A stretch of 64,000 bases of DNA from Methanocatella intestini (GTDB taxonomy: Archaea; Methanobacteriota; Methanobacteria; Methanobacteriales; Methanobacteriaceae), in the NCBI RefSeq assembly GCF_002252585.1, contig NZ_NQLD01000003.1; one strand, given 5' to 3'. The notes under the pieces were generated by a model, which worked only from the letters and a program-made list of their open reading frames with translations, searched no databases and was not told where the DNA came from. Made by a program: the position numbers and the translations under genes. Within the stretch, counting starts at the first letter, position 1. Each line of letters opens with the position of its first letter. This document shows positions 18,298 through 27,117 of the stretch, in pieces.

Positions 18298-18612
18298 ATG
18301 AGAGGGCAAACAAAAGCAAAATTAATTGTGTTTTTTATTGTTGCAATTATTGCATTTGCTGCAAGTTCAATAGCTGCAAATATTATTTTAATAGAAAATC
18401 CCAATGATAATACTCTGCTAGCTATTGAAGATGATAATTTCACACCTCAAAAAGTGGATTATGTTCCTACATACATCCCGGAACCTAAAATTATTAATGA
18501 TACTAATTTAACCAACAAAACAAATTGGATTGATGATACAAATATTACTGACATTTTTAATAATACAAAAGAAAATTTAAGTGATTTATGGAATGAATAT
18601 TCAAATTGGTGA
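18298..18612 (+). CDS. Small membrane-anchored protein, unknown function
   Basis: A 104-residue protein I do not recognise. Residues 1-34 include a hydrophobic segment (LIVFFIVAIIAFAASSIAA) that may be an uncleaved signal anchor. The remainder is hydrophilic, rich in Asn/Asp/Thr (TNLTNKTNWIDDTNITDIF) and ends in Trp. It probably faces outward. The stop at 18612 overlaps the ribosome binding site (GGTGAT) of the next gene, so the two are likely co-transcribed. TATA-like sequence is present around 18205-18225. Confidence 0.7.
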   Translation: MRGQTKAKLIVFFIVAIIAFAASSIAANIILIENPNDNTLLAIEDDNFTPQKVDYVPTYIPEPKIINDTNLTNKTNWIDDTNITDIFNNTKENLSDLWNEYSNW

Positions 18613-18617
18613 TTATA

Positions 18618-19844
18618 ATGGGTGAAAAAAAGAAATTCATTAGAGATAGTGTCTATGGAGACATTAGCTTAAACAAATTTGAACAAAAAGTATTGGACAT
18701 GCCTCAATTCCAACGTTTAAGAAGAATTAAACAATTAGGATTAATTAACTTAATTTATCCTGGTGCAAATCACACCCGTTTTGAGCATTCAATCGGAACA
18801 ATGAATCTTGGATCCAAATTAGCTAACGAATTAGAGCTAAGTAAAGATGAAATTGAACTTGTTAGAATCTCTGCTCTGCTTCATGATATTGGACATGGTC
18901 CTTTTTCACATGTGTCTGAAGGAGTATTGTCATTTCCTCATGAAGAATTAACAAAGTATGTTATTTCCAAAACATCAATGCGAGATTATCTGGAAGAAAA
19001 ATTTGATATTAAAGAAATAAATAAGATAATCTCCGGAGAAGGCAAATTAGGTCCGATTGTGTCTGGAGAATTGGATGTAGACAGAATGGATTATCTTTTA
19101 AGGGATTCATATAATACCGGAGTAGCTTACGGAGTCATTGATTATGAAAGAATAATCTCTAATCTGAAACTAACCAAAAACTTAGTATTAGACATAAAAG
19201 GAGTTCAGGCTGCTGAAGGAGCTTTAGTATCTAGATATTTCATGTATCCAAGTGTATATCAACATCATACAACACGTATTGCCAATTCAATGTTTAGAAG
19301 AGGTTTAAAAAAGCTAATAAACTCAAAAGAAATAGACGAAAATGACATGTACAAATATGATGATATGGATATGGTCAGCATTTACAGAAACAGTGAAAAC
19401 CCATTTGTACAGGATATGATTACCCGTCTGGACAACAGGGATTTATTTAAACGGATAAAGGTTATAAGACTGGAAAACTTTAAAAATCCTGAAAAATTAT
19501 ACAAAACCTCACAGGAAACACTAAGGAAAGCTGAAGAGGAAATAGCTTATGATTTTGATATGGATAAAGATTATATAACTATCAATATAGCTGAATATCC
19601 CCGTTTTGATGAAATGAAAACACAGGTAAGTGTTGACGGAAAATTATATCCTTTAACTAAAATTTCAAATATTGTTGGAGCACTAAGTAAAGCAAGATTC
19701 AACATTCCGGATATCAGTGTTTATGTACCAAAAGAGGATAAAGCCAAATTTGAAAAACTTAAATTAGAAAACTACCTGGATTTACCTGAAATCAATAAGG
19801 ATAAATTCCATGGCATTCATTATGACCAAATCAAACTATTTTAG
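18618..19844 (+). CDS. HD-domain phosphohydrolase (dGTPase/SAMHD1-like)
   Basis: Metal-dependent phosphohydrolase of 409 residues; substrate not known from sequence, with dNTP or nucleotide hydrolysis typical of relatives. In-frame TTG/GTG codons at 18606-18611 fall on the ribosome binding site, so the ATG at 18618 (MGEKKKFIRDSVYGDI) is chosen. HTRFEHSIGTM carries the first metal-binding His. LLHDIGHGPFSH carries the HD doublet. SGELDVDRMDYLLRDS supplies the distal Asp. The protein is part of a run of closely spaced plus-strand genes with ubiX and cbiT. Confidence 0.88.
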   Translation: MGEKKKFIRDSVYGDISLNKFEQKVLDMPQFQRLRRIKQLGLINLIYPGANHTRFEHSIGTMNLGSKLANELELSKDEIELVRISALLHDIGHGPFSHVSEGVLSFPHEELTKYVISKTSMRDYLEEKFDIKEINKIISGEGKLGPIVSGELDVDRMDYLLRDSYNTGVAYGVIDYERIISNLKLTKNLVLDIKGVQAAEGALVSRYFMYPSVYQHHTTRIANSMFRRGLKKLINSKEIDENDMYKYDDMDMVSIYRNSENPFVQDMITRLDNRDLFKRIKVIRLENFKNPEKLYKTSQETLRKAEEEIAYDFDMDKDYITINIAEYPRFDEMKTQVSVDGKLYPLTKISNIVGALSKARFNIPDISVYVPKEDKAKFEKLKLENYLDLPEINKDKFHGIHYDQIKLF

Positions 19845-19853
19845 GAGAATAAT

Positions 19854-20402
19854 ATGATAGTAGTTGGAATTACAGGAGCTAGCGGAGTAATTTATGGAAT
19901 TAAATTACTTAAAGCTCTAAATGAACTAAATATTGAAAACAGCTTAATTATAAGTGATGCTGCTAAAACTGTAATAAAACATGAAGTAAAAGAATCAATT
20001 GAAGAGATAATCAGTTTAGCAGACAATTATTATGAATTTGACGATTTGACTGCATCAATCAACAGCGGATCATTTAAATTTGACGGACTGGCTATTGTAC
20101 CATGTTCCATGAAAACATTATCATCAATAGCTAACGGATATGCATCTAACACCATTACACGAGTAGCTGACGTAAGCTTAAAAGAAAGAAGAAAAACAGT
20201 TATTGTTCCCCGTGAAACACCTCTCAGAAGCATACACCTCGAAAATATGCTGAATTTATCAAAAGAAGGAGCTGTGATTTTACCTGCAATGCCTGGATTT
20301 TACTCTGACAGTGATACCATTGATGATCAGATTAATTTTATTGTAGGTAAAATCCTGGATTCACTGAATATTGAAAATAACATCTATAAAAGGTGGGAAT
20401 AA
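19854..20402 (+). CDS. ubiX: Flavin prenyltransferase UbiX/Pad1 family
   Basis: Probably makes prenylated FMN, the cofactor of UbiD-type decarboxylases. The 182 residues match the family. The N-terminal GITGASGVIYGIKLL is the FMN-binding loop. VPCSMKTLSSIANGYASN and VPRETPLRSIHLENML are the characteristic later blocks. It starts nine bases after the HD gene and its stop abuts the ATG of cbiT. No ubiD partner is in the window. Confidence 0.9.
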   Translation: MIVVGITGASGVIYGIKLLKALNELNIENSLIISDAAKTVIKHEVKESIEEIISLADNYYEFDDLTASINSGSFKFDGLAIVPCSMKTLSSIANGYASNTITRVADVSLKERRKTVIVPRETPLRSIHLENMLNLSKEGAVILPAMPGFYSDSDTIDDQINFIVGKILDSLNIENNIYKRWE

Positions 20403-20966
20403 ATGTTAAATGATATGGACTTTATTAAAACTTGTGATGTTCCCGGCCCTACCAAAGAAGCCATAAGAGCAATCATATTATATAAATCAGCTGTAACATC
20501 TGATGACAATGTGGTAGATGTCGGCTGCGGAACTGGAGGAATTACCTGCGAATTTGCCCAAAGAGCAAAAAAAGTAACATCCATTGATACAAATCCGGAA
20601 GCCATTAGCGTTACCAAACAAAATCTTGAAAAATTTAATTTAGGAGATAATGTAGAGTTAATAAATGATTCCGGAAGCAATGCACTGAAAAATATTGACA
20701 ATATAGATATAGCTGTTGTTGGAGGCAGCGGCAGGGAACTTGAAGAAATTTTGGAAATTATAGATTCCAAATTAAATTCAAAAGGAAGAATAATCATTAC
20801 AGCTATTCTTGTTGACACTAAAATAGAAGCTATAAACAAATTAAAGAAGCTGAATTACAATCCTAAAATCATGGAAATTAATATTTCAAAGGGGAGAGTT
20901 CTTGATCGCGGGGTTATGATGATAAGTGAAAATCCAATAGCTGTCATTAGTGCAAGTAAAAGATAA
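20403..20966 (+). CDS. cbiT: Cobalt-precorrin C15-methyltransferase/decarboxylase CbiT
   Basis: Corrin-ring methyltransferase of the anaerobic cobalamin pathway, needed for the corrinoids of methanogenesis. The 187 residues match the CbiT length. DFIKTCDVPGPTKEAIRA is the family-specific N-terminal block. VVDVGCGTGGITCEFA is the S-adenosylmethionine site. VVGGSGRELEEI is a typical later motif. GGTGGG lies just upstream of the ATG, at the end of ubiX. Confidence 0.93.
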   Translation: MLNDMDFIKTCDVPGPTKEAIRAIILYKSAVTSDDNVVDVGCGTGGITCEFAQRAKKVTSIDTNPEAISVTKQNLEKFNLGDNVELINDSGSNALKNIDNIDIAVVGGSGRELEEILEIIDSKLNSKGRIIITAILVDTKIEAINKLKKLNYNPKIMEINISKGRVLDRGVMMISENPIAVISASKR

Positions 20967-20989
20967 AAAAATTTTTTGGAGATTATAAA

Positions 20990-21745
20990 ATGAAAAGAGA
21001 ATGGAAAATAAAATTTTCAATATTGATGATTATTGCAGCTATTGTTATTTTTGGAACCAATTACCTTGTCCTAAAAGACACGCACAGTATTGTTTCATAT
21101 GTCTGGCTCCACATCGGATTTATTCCTATAGACATTATTATTGTTGCATTTATACTTGAAGATATAATGAGCAGAAAAGAAAAAGAAGCTATTTATGAAA
21201 AATTGGATATGCTTATCAGCACTTTCTTTACTGAAATAGGTAATGAATTAATAGAAGAATTCAGCAGTGCAAATGAATTTAAAGCTAGCACCAGTTATTT
21301 AAAAGCTATTCCTAATTGGGATGATGAAGAATACGACAAACAGCTGAAAAAATTAAAAAATGCAAATATTGACTTTAATGTAGATATTGAAGGTGACAAA
21401 AGAGCAGAATTCTTAATAAATCTTAGAACATTACTGAAATCCAAAAGAGAATTTTTAATTAACTTAATCAACAACCCACAGTTATTTGAAAAAGAGGAGT
21501 TTTCAGGATTATTGATTTCAATATTGCACCTTGATGAAGAATTAGAACACAGACCTGATTTGAATCAGATTACAGATACTGATTTCAATCATTTAAATGG
21601 AGATATCAAAAGGATATATTCAAAATTAATATATGAATGGCTCTATTACTTAAAATACCTTAATACCCATTACCCATATATGATTTCATTAATTATCCGT
21701 ACAAATCCATTTGATGAAGATGCTGATGTCTATATAAAAGATTAG
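20990..21745 (+). CDS. Two-helix membrane protein with cytoplasmic helical domain
   Basis: A 251-residue protein of unknown function. Two membrane helices (about 7-28 and 37-58) are joined by a short loop. They are followed by a charged, helix-rich domain of about 190 residues (DIMSRKEKEAIYEKLDMLIS) that probably lies in the cytoplasm and may be coiled-coil in part. No catalytic motif was recognised. It sits between cbiT and mobA, with short gaps, and is probably co-transcribed with them. Confidence 0.75.
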   Translation: MKREWKIKFSILMIIAAIVIFGTNYLVLKDTHSIVSYVWLHIGFIPIDIIIVAFILEDIMSRKEKEAIYEKLDMLISTFFTEIGNELIEEFSSANEFKASTSYLKAIPNWDDEEYDKQLKKLKNANIDFNVDIEGDKRAEFLINLRTLLKSKREFLINLINNPQLFEKEEFSGLLISILHLDEELEHRPDLNQITDTDFNHLNGDIKRIYSKLIYEWLYYLKYLNTHYPYMISLIIRTNPFDEDADVYIKD

Positions 21746-21756
21746 GGAAATGCATT

Positions 21757-22371
21757 ATGAATAGTAAAAAACATCATTCCTGCATCATTTTATGTGGCGG
21801 GCAAAGCAGAAGAATGGGTCAGGACAAAGGATCTATGATTATTCAAGACAAACCTATGATTAATCATATCCTTTCAACTTTAAATAATGAAATAAATGAA
21901 GTGATAATTGTTTTAAACAATAAAGACCGTATTGACAAATATAAAAATTTCATCAAAAAGGAAGATTATAATTTTACAGTAACCTTTGCTGAAGATGAAA
22001 TAAAAAATATTGGGCCGATGTCCGGAATATTGACCGGGCTGAAGCACATTACTTCTGATTATGCATTAATACTGCCTTGTGACAGTCCCTATGTAACAGA
22101 AAATTTAATTGAAAATATTTTTAATGAATTGGACTCAAGGTATCAGGCCATTGTTCCGTATCATGACAATGAAAATAAAATAAAAACAAGTGAACCTCTC
22201 CATTCAATTTACAGTAAAAATATCATTCCTGAAATTGAAAAGTTAGTATCCTATGATATACTGCATATTAAGGGACTGGTAGAAAAAATAGATACGAAAT
22301 TTATATTAATAGACAATAAAAAATTATTAAAAAAAGAATTTAGAAATCTTAATCGTCCAACAGACATTTAA
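21757..22371 (+). CDS. mobA: Molybdenum cofactor guanylyltransferase MobA
   Basis: Transfers GMP to molybdopterin to make the guanine dinucleotide cofactor used by molybdenum or tungsten enzymes such as formate and formylmethanofuran dehydrogenases. The 204 residues begin with the nucleotide-binding signature LCGGQSRRMGQDKGSM. GPMSGILTGL and the Asp in LPCDSPYV (metal-binding) follow. The 3' end overlaps the 3' end of rrp42 on the other strand by four bases. Confidence 0.92.
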   Translation: MNSKKHHSCIILCGGQSRRMGQDKGSMIIQDKPMINHILSTLNNEINEVIIVLNNKDRIDKYKNFIKKEDYNFTVTFAEDEIKNIGPMSGILTGLKHITSDYALILPCDSPYVTENLIENIFNELDSRYQAIVPYHDNENKIKTSEPLHSIYSKNIIPEIEKLVSYDILHIKGLVEKIDTKFILIDNKKLLKKEFRNLNRPTDI

Positions 22372-23156
22372 AGATATTCAACTAATTCTTTTGTTTTTGA
22401 AATTGCTTTATCAACACAGTAAAATATGTCTTCTTTTGTTAACGGTAAAATTCCGCCTTTCTGCATAGCACAAATTTTAGCATCTTTAGTAACACCTACA
22501 TTTAAACGAGCATCAGCTACTTTTTCTTCATTTAAAGTAGGGTCCAAAATCAATTTATCCCCTATTTTAACAAAAGTACACATAGCTACTTCATTATTGA
22601 TAGGTAAATCTATAGTGTTTTCATAGTCAAATACGACTTCATCATCAGCAACACTTGCAGATGGTAATTTAGTGCTTTTTAAAGCTGCCATTACAGCAAG
22701 TTCACAGGCATCAAAAAGATTTCCGCAGTTATCTATAATATGCAAGTCTATAAATAACATCCAAACATGTTTGCCTTCTTCAACACATAACTTATCCAAA
22801 TCAACAAGTTCACTTTCACGAATTCCCCTGTCAACAACACGTGCAAGTTCAATTGAATCTTCACTTGGTGGTCCGGGTTCAAAAGTAGGGTCAGCCATTG
22901 GCAGCATTTCACAGTTAGTCATTAAAACTCCTAAATCAGGAGTATCCGGAAATGGTGCACCAATTTGCGGTTTGATACCGACAATAACCTGAGTATCTCC
23001 TATTTTAACTCTTGCAGAACCTTCAGCTTTGGATATTACATCGGTTTCAATAGAAATATCCCTATATTCATCAAGTTCCCTGCCATCTTCCCTTTTATCA
23101 TTGACAGCAAGATTAATTATACTTTCCTTTGTAATTTCAGGTACAATTTCAACCAT
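22368..23156 (-). CDS. rrp42: Archaeal exosome subunit Rrp42
   Basis: RNase PH-fold subunit without catalytic residues that forms the hexameric ring with Rrp41 for 3'-5' RNA decay and tailing. A GTG at 23165 is in frame, but lies inside the ribosome binding site (GTGAT), so the ATG at 23156 (MVEIVPEITKESI) is chosen. This gives 262 residues and places the start one base after the rrp41 stop. EDGRELDEYRDISIETDVIS and GSARVKIGDTQVIVGIKP are the family blocks. It is the last gene of the exosome/proteasome run. Confidence 0.95.
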   Translation of the reverse strand: MVEIVPEITKESIINLAVNDKREDGRELDEYRDISIETDVISKAEGSARVKIGDTQVIVGIKPQIGAPFPDTPDLGVLMTNCEMLPMADPTFEPGPPSEDSIELARVVDRGIRESELVDLDKLCVEEGKHVWMLFIDLHIIDNCGNLFDACELAVMAALKSTKLPSASVADDEVVFDYENTIDLPINNEVAMCTFVKIGDKLILDPTLNEEKVADARLNVGVTKDAKICAMQKGGILPLTKEDIFYCVDKAISKTKELVEYL

Positions 23157-23157
23157 A

Positions 23158-23862
23158 TTAATCACTCATCTCAGCAGAATATTTTTTCATTAAAGCTTCT
23201 TTTTGGATTTCATTTACTTTCCTGCATCCTTCCATAGCTAAATCAATTGCTTTTTCAAATTCCTCTTGAGATAAATCACCATCACTTTGTAATAAAGTAA
23301 TTTCACCAGTTCTTGGCATCATAGCTATAGGAACATCAGCCTGTCCTTCCTTATCTTCAACTTCAGATAAATCCAGAACAACTTCATCATTTACTTTACC
23401 TGCAGCACATCCTACAACAATATCTTTCATAGGAATTCCGGCATCAACAAGTGCAACAGAAGCTGCAGTAATTCCAGCACAGCGTGTTCCTCCTTCAGCT
23501 TCAATTACTTCAATGTAAATATCCACCATAGACCTAGGATAATTTTCCAGCATTAAAGCTGGTCTTAATGCATCAGCAGTAATTTTGGAAATTTCAGAAG
23601 ATCTTCTGTCTGGTCCAGGTCTTTTCCTATCATCAACAGAAAAAGGAGCCATATTATACCTGCATCTTATTACACCAGTATTTGGTTCAAGCAATCTTCT
23701 GATATATGATTCTCTAGGTCCGTACACTGCTACTAAAATTTTATTTCCACCAACTTCCAAATAAGCAGATCCGTCTGCACGTTCAAGAACACCTGCTTCA
23801 ATTTTTATAGGACGTAATTCATTATACTTTCTGCCATCCTCTCTTATCATTTCAGACATCAT
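23158..23862 (-). CDS. rrp41: Archaeal exosome catalytic subunit Rrp41
   Basis: Phosphorolytic 3'-5' exoribonuclease subunit of the exosome. The 234 residues include REDGRKYNELRPIKIEAGVL, GSAYLEVGGNKILVAVYGP, an Arg-rich phosphate/RNA-contacting region (KRPGPDRRSSEISK) and ALVDAGIPMKDIV. Catalytic Asp residues are expected in the DGDLSQEE/VVLDLSEVED region. The start may be 23862 or the next ATG at 23859, both after GAGGTTGAT. The neighbours rrp4 and rrp42 are the other core subunits. Confidence 0.96.
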   Translation of the reverse strand: MMSEMIREDGRKYNELRPIKIEAGVLERADGSAYLEVGGNKILVAVYGPRESYIRRLLEPNTGVIRCRYNMAPFSVDDRKRPGPDRRSSEISKITADALRPALMLENYPRSMVDIYIEVIEAEGGTRCAGITAASVALVDAGIPMKDIVVGCAAGKVNDEVVLDLSEVEDKEGQADVPIAMMPRTGEITLLQSDGDLSQEEFEKAIDLAMEGCRKVNEIQKEALMKKYSAEMSD

Positions 23863-23886
23863 ATCAACCTCATAATCATCAAAGAA

Positions 23887-24783
23887 TTATCTGTTATTTA
23901 ATATATAAGAATTGCCAGAATTATTGCCGTAGGATAAATGTTTATCCTTTTTATTTTTCTTTTTTAATTCTTCAATTACTTTATAAAAATCAGTACTGTC
24001 TTTTTTTGATTGTTCCTCTTTTTCTTCCTGTTCTAATTCTTCTTTGAAATTTTGAAGTTTAGGTTTTTCCAATTCTTCATAATCATCACTATAATCGTCT
24101 TCCTGTGGCAATTCACCATCAATAGCTAAATATAGTTTATTTTTAACTTTATTTGTTAAACCGGAAGTATGAGCCTCGGCTTCAATCATATGGATAATTT
24201 CTTTAGTAAGCTGTTCCATATCTTCATCACCTTTGACCCAAACAAGGCCATTTTGACCAACAATTATTTTACAATTGGTTTTATCCTTAATCATGTTGAT
24301 CATAGAACCTTTTTTACCAATCAGTCTAGGAACTTTGGTTGGAGTAATATCTACAATTATTCCTCCTCTGAATTTACCCATTCCCCTACCTTTTAATCCA
24401 AGTTTGACTTTTTTAACTTCGTCAACATCAACAACTCTTAAAAATAGAACATCCCCAACATCAAATACTTTATTGAGTTCTTTTTTCTCTCTTCCAAACA
24501 CTTCAAAAGCAGGTAAAATTCCGGAATATGGTGAATTGATATCTACATCCCACATAGAGAACCTGACATCTTTAATTTTACCAATAACTACATCTCCTTT
24601 TTTAGGAACATATTTACTTTTAAGAGGAATAACTCTAATTTTTTTATTCCTTAAAGAAACTAGTCCCATTAAAGAAGAACAAATTTTACCATCCTCTTTA
24701 AAGGTACCTCTTCCTGAGTAGTATTCATCATCTGCCAATACTTCACCAGGAATAACTAAATCTTTATTTTCCACATATATCAT
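23887..24783 (-). CDS. rrp4: Exosome RNA-binding cap subunit Rrp4
   Basis: RNA-binding cap protein placed on top of the Rrp41/Rrp42 ring. An N-terminal domain (residues 1-65) is followed by an S1 domain around 65-130 (GDVVIGKIKDVRFSMWDVDI). A KH domain around 140-205 contains VPRLIGKKGSMINMIK. After residue 235 there is an unusually long acidic and Lys-rich tail (EELEQEEKEEQSKKD), predicted disordered, so the 298 residues are longer than a minimal Rrp4. It is co-directional with sdo1 and rrp41. Confidence 0.95.
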   Translation of the reverse strand: MIYVENKDLVIPGEVLADDEYYSGRGTFKEDGKICSSLMGLVSLRNKKIRVIPLKSKYVPKKGDVVIGKIKDVRFSMWDVDINSPYSGILPAFEVFGREKKELNKVFDVGDVLFLRVVDVDEVKKVKLGLKGRGMGKFRGGIIVDITPTKVPRLIGKKGSMINMIKDKTNCKIIVGQNGLVWVKGDEDMEQLTKEIIHMIEAEAHTSGLTNKVKNKLYLAIDGELPQEDDYSDDYEELEKPKLQNFKEELEQEEKEEQSKKDSTDFYKVIEELKKKNKKDKHLSYGNNSGNSYILNNR

Positions 24784-24813
24784 AAAAATCCCATAAGTTG
24801 AAAATTAATTTAA

Positions 24814-25515
24814 TTATTTGATAGTTTTTGTTTCTGCTTCACCACTTGAAATTTCAGCCATTTTAGCGGCGAAATCATCTTGAAGGCCACCAGGCATCTC
24901 AACAATACCAATCCAGGAACCGTCCTGTTGCCATTCCTCATTAAGAATTTCACCAAAATGATGAATTGCAGAGTATGCTCCTCCTGCTGAAGAACCTGGA
25001 AGTCGAACAGCTACTTTAACTTTTTCAAACCTGATTGGAATAAGTGGTTTAATAGCTTTTAGGGCTGTTTGTACCTGTTGATCAACTGATATGAAAGGAT
25101 CAAATTTAACTTTAGCTTCATTAACAGCATTTTCAATCCTTTGTGCAGGGTGAGGAAGACCTGATTGAGGATTAATAGCTTCCCTAGAGATTTTATTAAT
25201 AACAAGTCTTCTTTTATCAGCCTGCATTTGTCTTTTTTGTTCAGCAGTTAATTGAACATGTCCTTTTTCAAGTATAACTTTAGAAACTTCAATCGGATCT
25301 GTAGTTTCAAATATTTTAAGCATAGCTTCTTCAGAAGCTTTATCTCCTTTTTTAGAATCCTTAAAAATTTCTTCAACAGCTAGAAGGTCTTCAATAGCTA
25401 CATCCTTCCCATCAGGATTTCTAAATTCCGCTGCTAAATCCGGATCCACTAATATTTCAAAATGTTCCCCACAATATTCATATTTAGCTATTATTGCATC
25501 ATCTACATTTACCAT
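24814..25515 (-). CDS. sdo1: Ribosome maturation protein SBDS family
   Basis: Archaeal homologue of the Shwachman-Bodian-Diamond protein, a three-domain factor for 50S ribosome maturation (release of aIF6 in eukaryotes). The 233 residues include NVDDAIIAKYEYCGEHFEIL at the N-terminus, ILEKGHVQLTAEQKRQM in the middle domain and RLPGSSAGGAYSAIHHFG in the C-terminal ferredoxin-like domain. A G-rich ribosome binding site precedes the start. It lies between psmA and rrp4, the conserved archaeal order. Confidence 0.95.
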   Translation of the reverse strand: MVNVDDAIIAKYEYCGEHFEILVDPDLAAEFRNPDGKDVAIEDLLAVEEIFKDSKKGDKASEEAMLKIFETTDPIEVSKVILEKGHVQLTAEQKRQMQADKRRLVINKISREAINPQSGLPHPAQRIENAVNEAKVKFDPFISVDQQVQTALKAIKPLIPIRFEKVKVAVRLPGSSAGGAYSAIHHFGEILNEEWQQDGSWIGIVEMPGGLQDDFAAKMAEISSGEAETKTIK

Positions 25516-25542
25516 TGAAAAACCCCCAACTAATTAAATTAT

Positions 25543-26283
25543 TTATTCTTCACTTTCTTCTTTAGATACTACTTCATCAATGAAAGTTTGTACTTCTTCC
25601 TGAGAAAGTTTAGTGTATACTTCTTCATCACATTTAATAACAGCAATTTCAACATTGTTTGCAGTAGTTTCATGTTCAGTTGCTTCATTGATTGCTGTTA
25701 ATGCTAACTTAATAGCATCATTTAAATTCATGTCATCTTTATATTGATCTTCAAAGATATCCATAGCTGCAGATCTGCCTGATCCAATAGCAGTTGCTTT
25801 ATATTCAATTAATGCTCCACTAGGGTCCGTTTCAAATAATTTGCAGCTACCGTCATATACTCCACCAATGATTAAAGCAGAACCAAATGGCCTTACTCCA
25901 CCGTTTTGAGTATACATCTGTAACATATCACATAATTTTTTAGATAAGCTATCTACCCTAATAGGTTCACTGTAGGTGATTTTGTTTATTTGAGCTTCTA
26001 CTCTTGCTCTTTCAACTAAAGCTCTTGCATCAGCAACAAGACCTGAAGTTGCTGCTCCAATATGTTCATCTATTTTAAATATTTTTTCAATAGATGTAGC
26101 TTCAACTAAATTGGAAGTAGTTCTTTTATCAACTGCTAAAACAATACCTTCAGAACATTTAATTCCTATTGAAGTGGTTCCTCTTTTAACAGCTTCTCTT
26201 GCATATTCTACTTGGAAAAGTCTTCCATCTGGGCTAAATACAGTAATTGCCCTGTCATAACCAGCATTTTGTAAAGGTTGCAT
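25543..26283 (-). CDS. psmA: Proteasome alpha subunit
   Basis: Forms the outer rings and gate of the 20S proteasome. The 246 residues start MQPLQNAGYDRAITVFSPDG and continue with GRLFQVEYAREAVKRGTTSI, the diagnostic alpha-subunit signature. GIVLAVDKRTTSNLVE and GAATSGLVADARALVERAR follow. It begins the run psmA-sdo1-rrp4-rrp41-rrp42. Its upstream neighbours, rnp2 and rnp3, are separated from it by about 1 kb. Confidence 0.97.
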   Translation of the reverse strand: MQPLQNAGYDRAITVFSPDGRLFQVEYAREAVKRGTTSIGIKCSEGIVLAVDKRTTSNLVEATSIEKIFKIDEHIGAATSGLVADARALVERARVEAQINKITYSEPIRVDSLSKKLCDMLQMYTQNGGVRPFGSALIIGGVYDGSCKLFETDPSGALIEYKATAIGSGRSAAMDIFEDQYKDDMNLNDAIKLALTAINEATEHETTANNVEIAVIKCDEEVYTKLSQEEVQTFIDEVVSKEESEE

Positions 26284-26375
26284 AAATTAATACCTCACAT
26301 TTTTTAATATTATAATAAATTTAAGTTCAACTACTATAAAAATACAATTATTTTAAAAATAAACCAAATTCTCCA

Positions 26376-26406
26376 TGAAATGGTATTTCATTACATATCT
26401 GTAATG
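26376..26406 (-). promoter_or_regulatory. Two overlapping inverted repeats upstream of psmA
   Basis: TGAAAT-GGT-ATTTCA (26376-26390) overlaps CATTACA-TATC-TGTAATG (26389-26406). Both stems are perfect. They lie about 95-125 bases upstream of the psmA start, just upstream of a TATA-like ATTTTTATAG (about 26333-26343, minus strand). Role unknown. Confidence 0.5.
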
Positions 26407-26580
26407 ATATAGTTTTTTAAATCTTTTTTCCATAAATTCAATTCATATTTATATGTGTATATTATTAATAAAGTTTTCTATTTTAAAATAACTAAAAGTT
26501 ATTAAAAACTTTTCCATAACCAAACAGCAAAAAATTAAGAAAAAAGCCACTTAATAATTCAGTATTTAAAAGAAATTTTT

Positions 26581-26683
26581 TATCAATTTTCACTTTCAGT
26601 GTTTTTGATAAAAAAGAGTCTAAATCTCGTGGTTTTGTTTGTAACCTTTTTAAATAAATACATAAACAATTTTAGACATATAA
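26581..26683 (-). repeat. Structured repeat, copy 1
   Basis: The core 26581-26644 is nearly identical to 26879-26942, with small substitutions and one-base indels; weaker similarity continues to about 26683. Outer arms TATCAA and TTGATA (26581-26586, 26605-26610) enclose an inner CACT/AGTG pair around a TTC loop. The indels speak against coding. Confidence 0.8.
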
Positions 26684-26878
26684 CCAAATATACGGAAATA
26701 TGATAATTATTTCATAATTAAAGCAATATTCACATTTAAAATCAATATTAAAGATTTAATGTCCAAATAAAAACTAATCAAAGGACAATCCATAAGTATA
26801 TATACTTAAAATAACAATAATGTTAATTGTAGAATATATAATCCATATATTCTTCTATAATCTGTTTAAAACAGAAAC

Positions 26879-26982
26879 TATCAATTTTCACTTCCGTGTT
26901 TTTGATAAAAAAAGAGTCTGAATCTCGTGGTTTTGTTTGTAAACTTTCCAATAGCTTACAAACGTTTTTAGACTCATAACAA
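26879..26982 (-). repeat. Structured repeat, copy 2
   Basis: Second copy of the repeat at 26581-26683. The outer TATCAA/TTGATA arms are kept. The inner stem is CAC/GTG around TTCC instead of CACT/AGTG, so pairing potential is retained despite sequence change. Confidence 0.8.
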
Positions 26983-27096
26983 CTTTTTTTTAAAATAATT
27001 TTTTTCACAGTTTACATAATAATAAAAGTAATAAAAAAATTATAAACTTTATCAAAAATAAACGGATGATGTAAAATGATAAAGTTAAATTTAAGT

Positions 27097-27117
27097 TTCA
27101 CCTCTCCAAGAGGTGAA
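27097..27117. other. 9-bp perfect hairpin containing a Shine-Dalgarno-like arm
   Basis: TTCACCTCT and AGAGGTGAA pair perfectly around CCA. In plus-strand RNA the GAGGTGA arm resembles a ribosome binding site and is followed by ATG at 27120, but that frame stops after two codons. The stem could be a terminator or a structured RNA; role unknown. Confidence 0.6.

Noticed and set aside
26823..27008. 61-codon minus-strand frame between rnp2 and psmA
   Set aside because: It covers repeat copy 2; copy 1 differs by one-base indels and has stops in the same frame, so the repeat is not coding.
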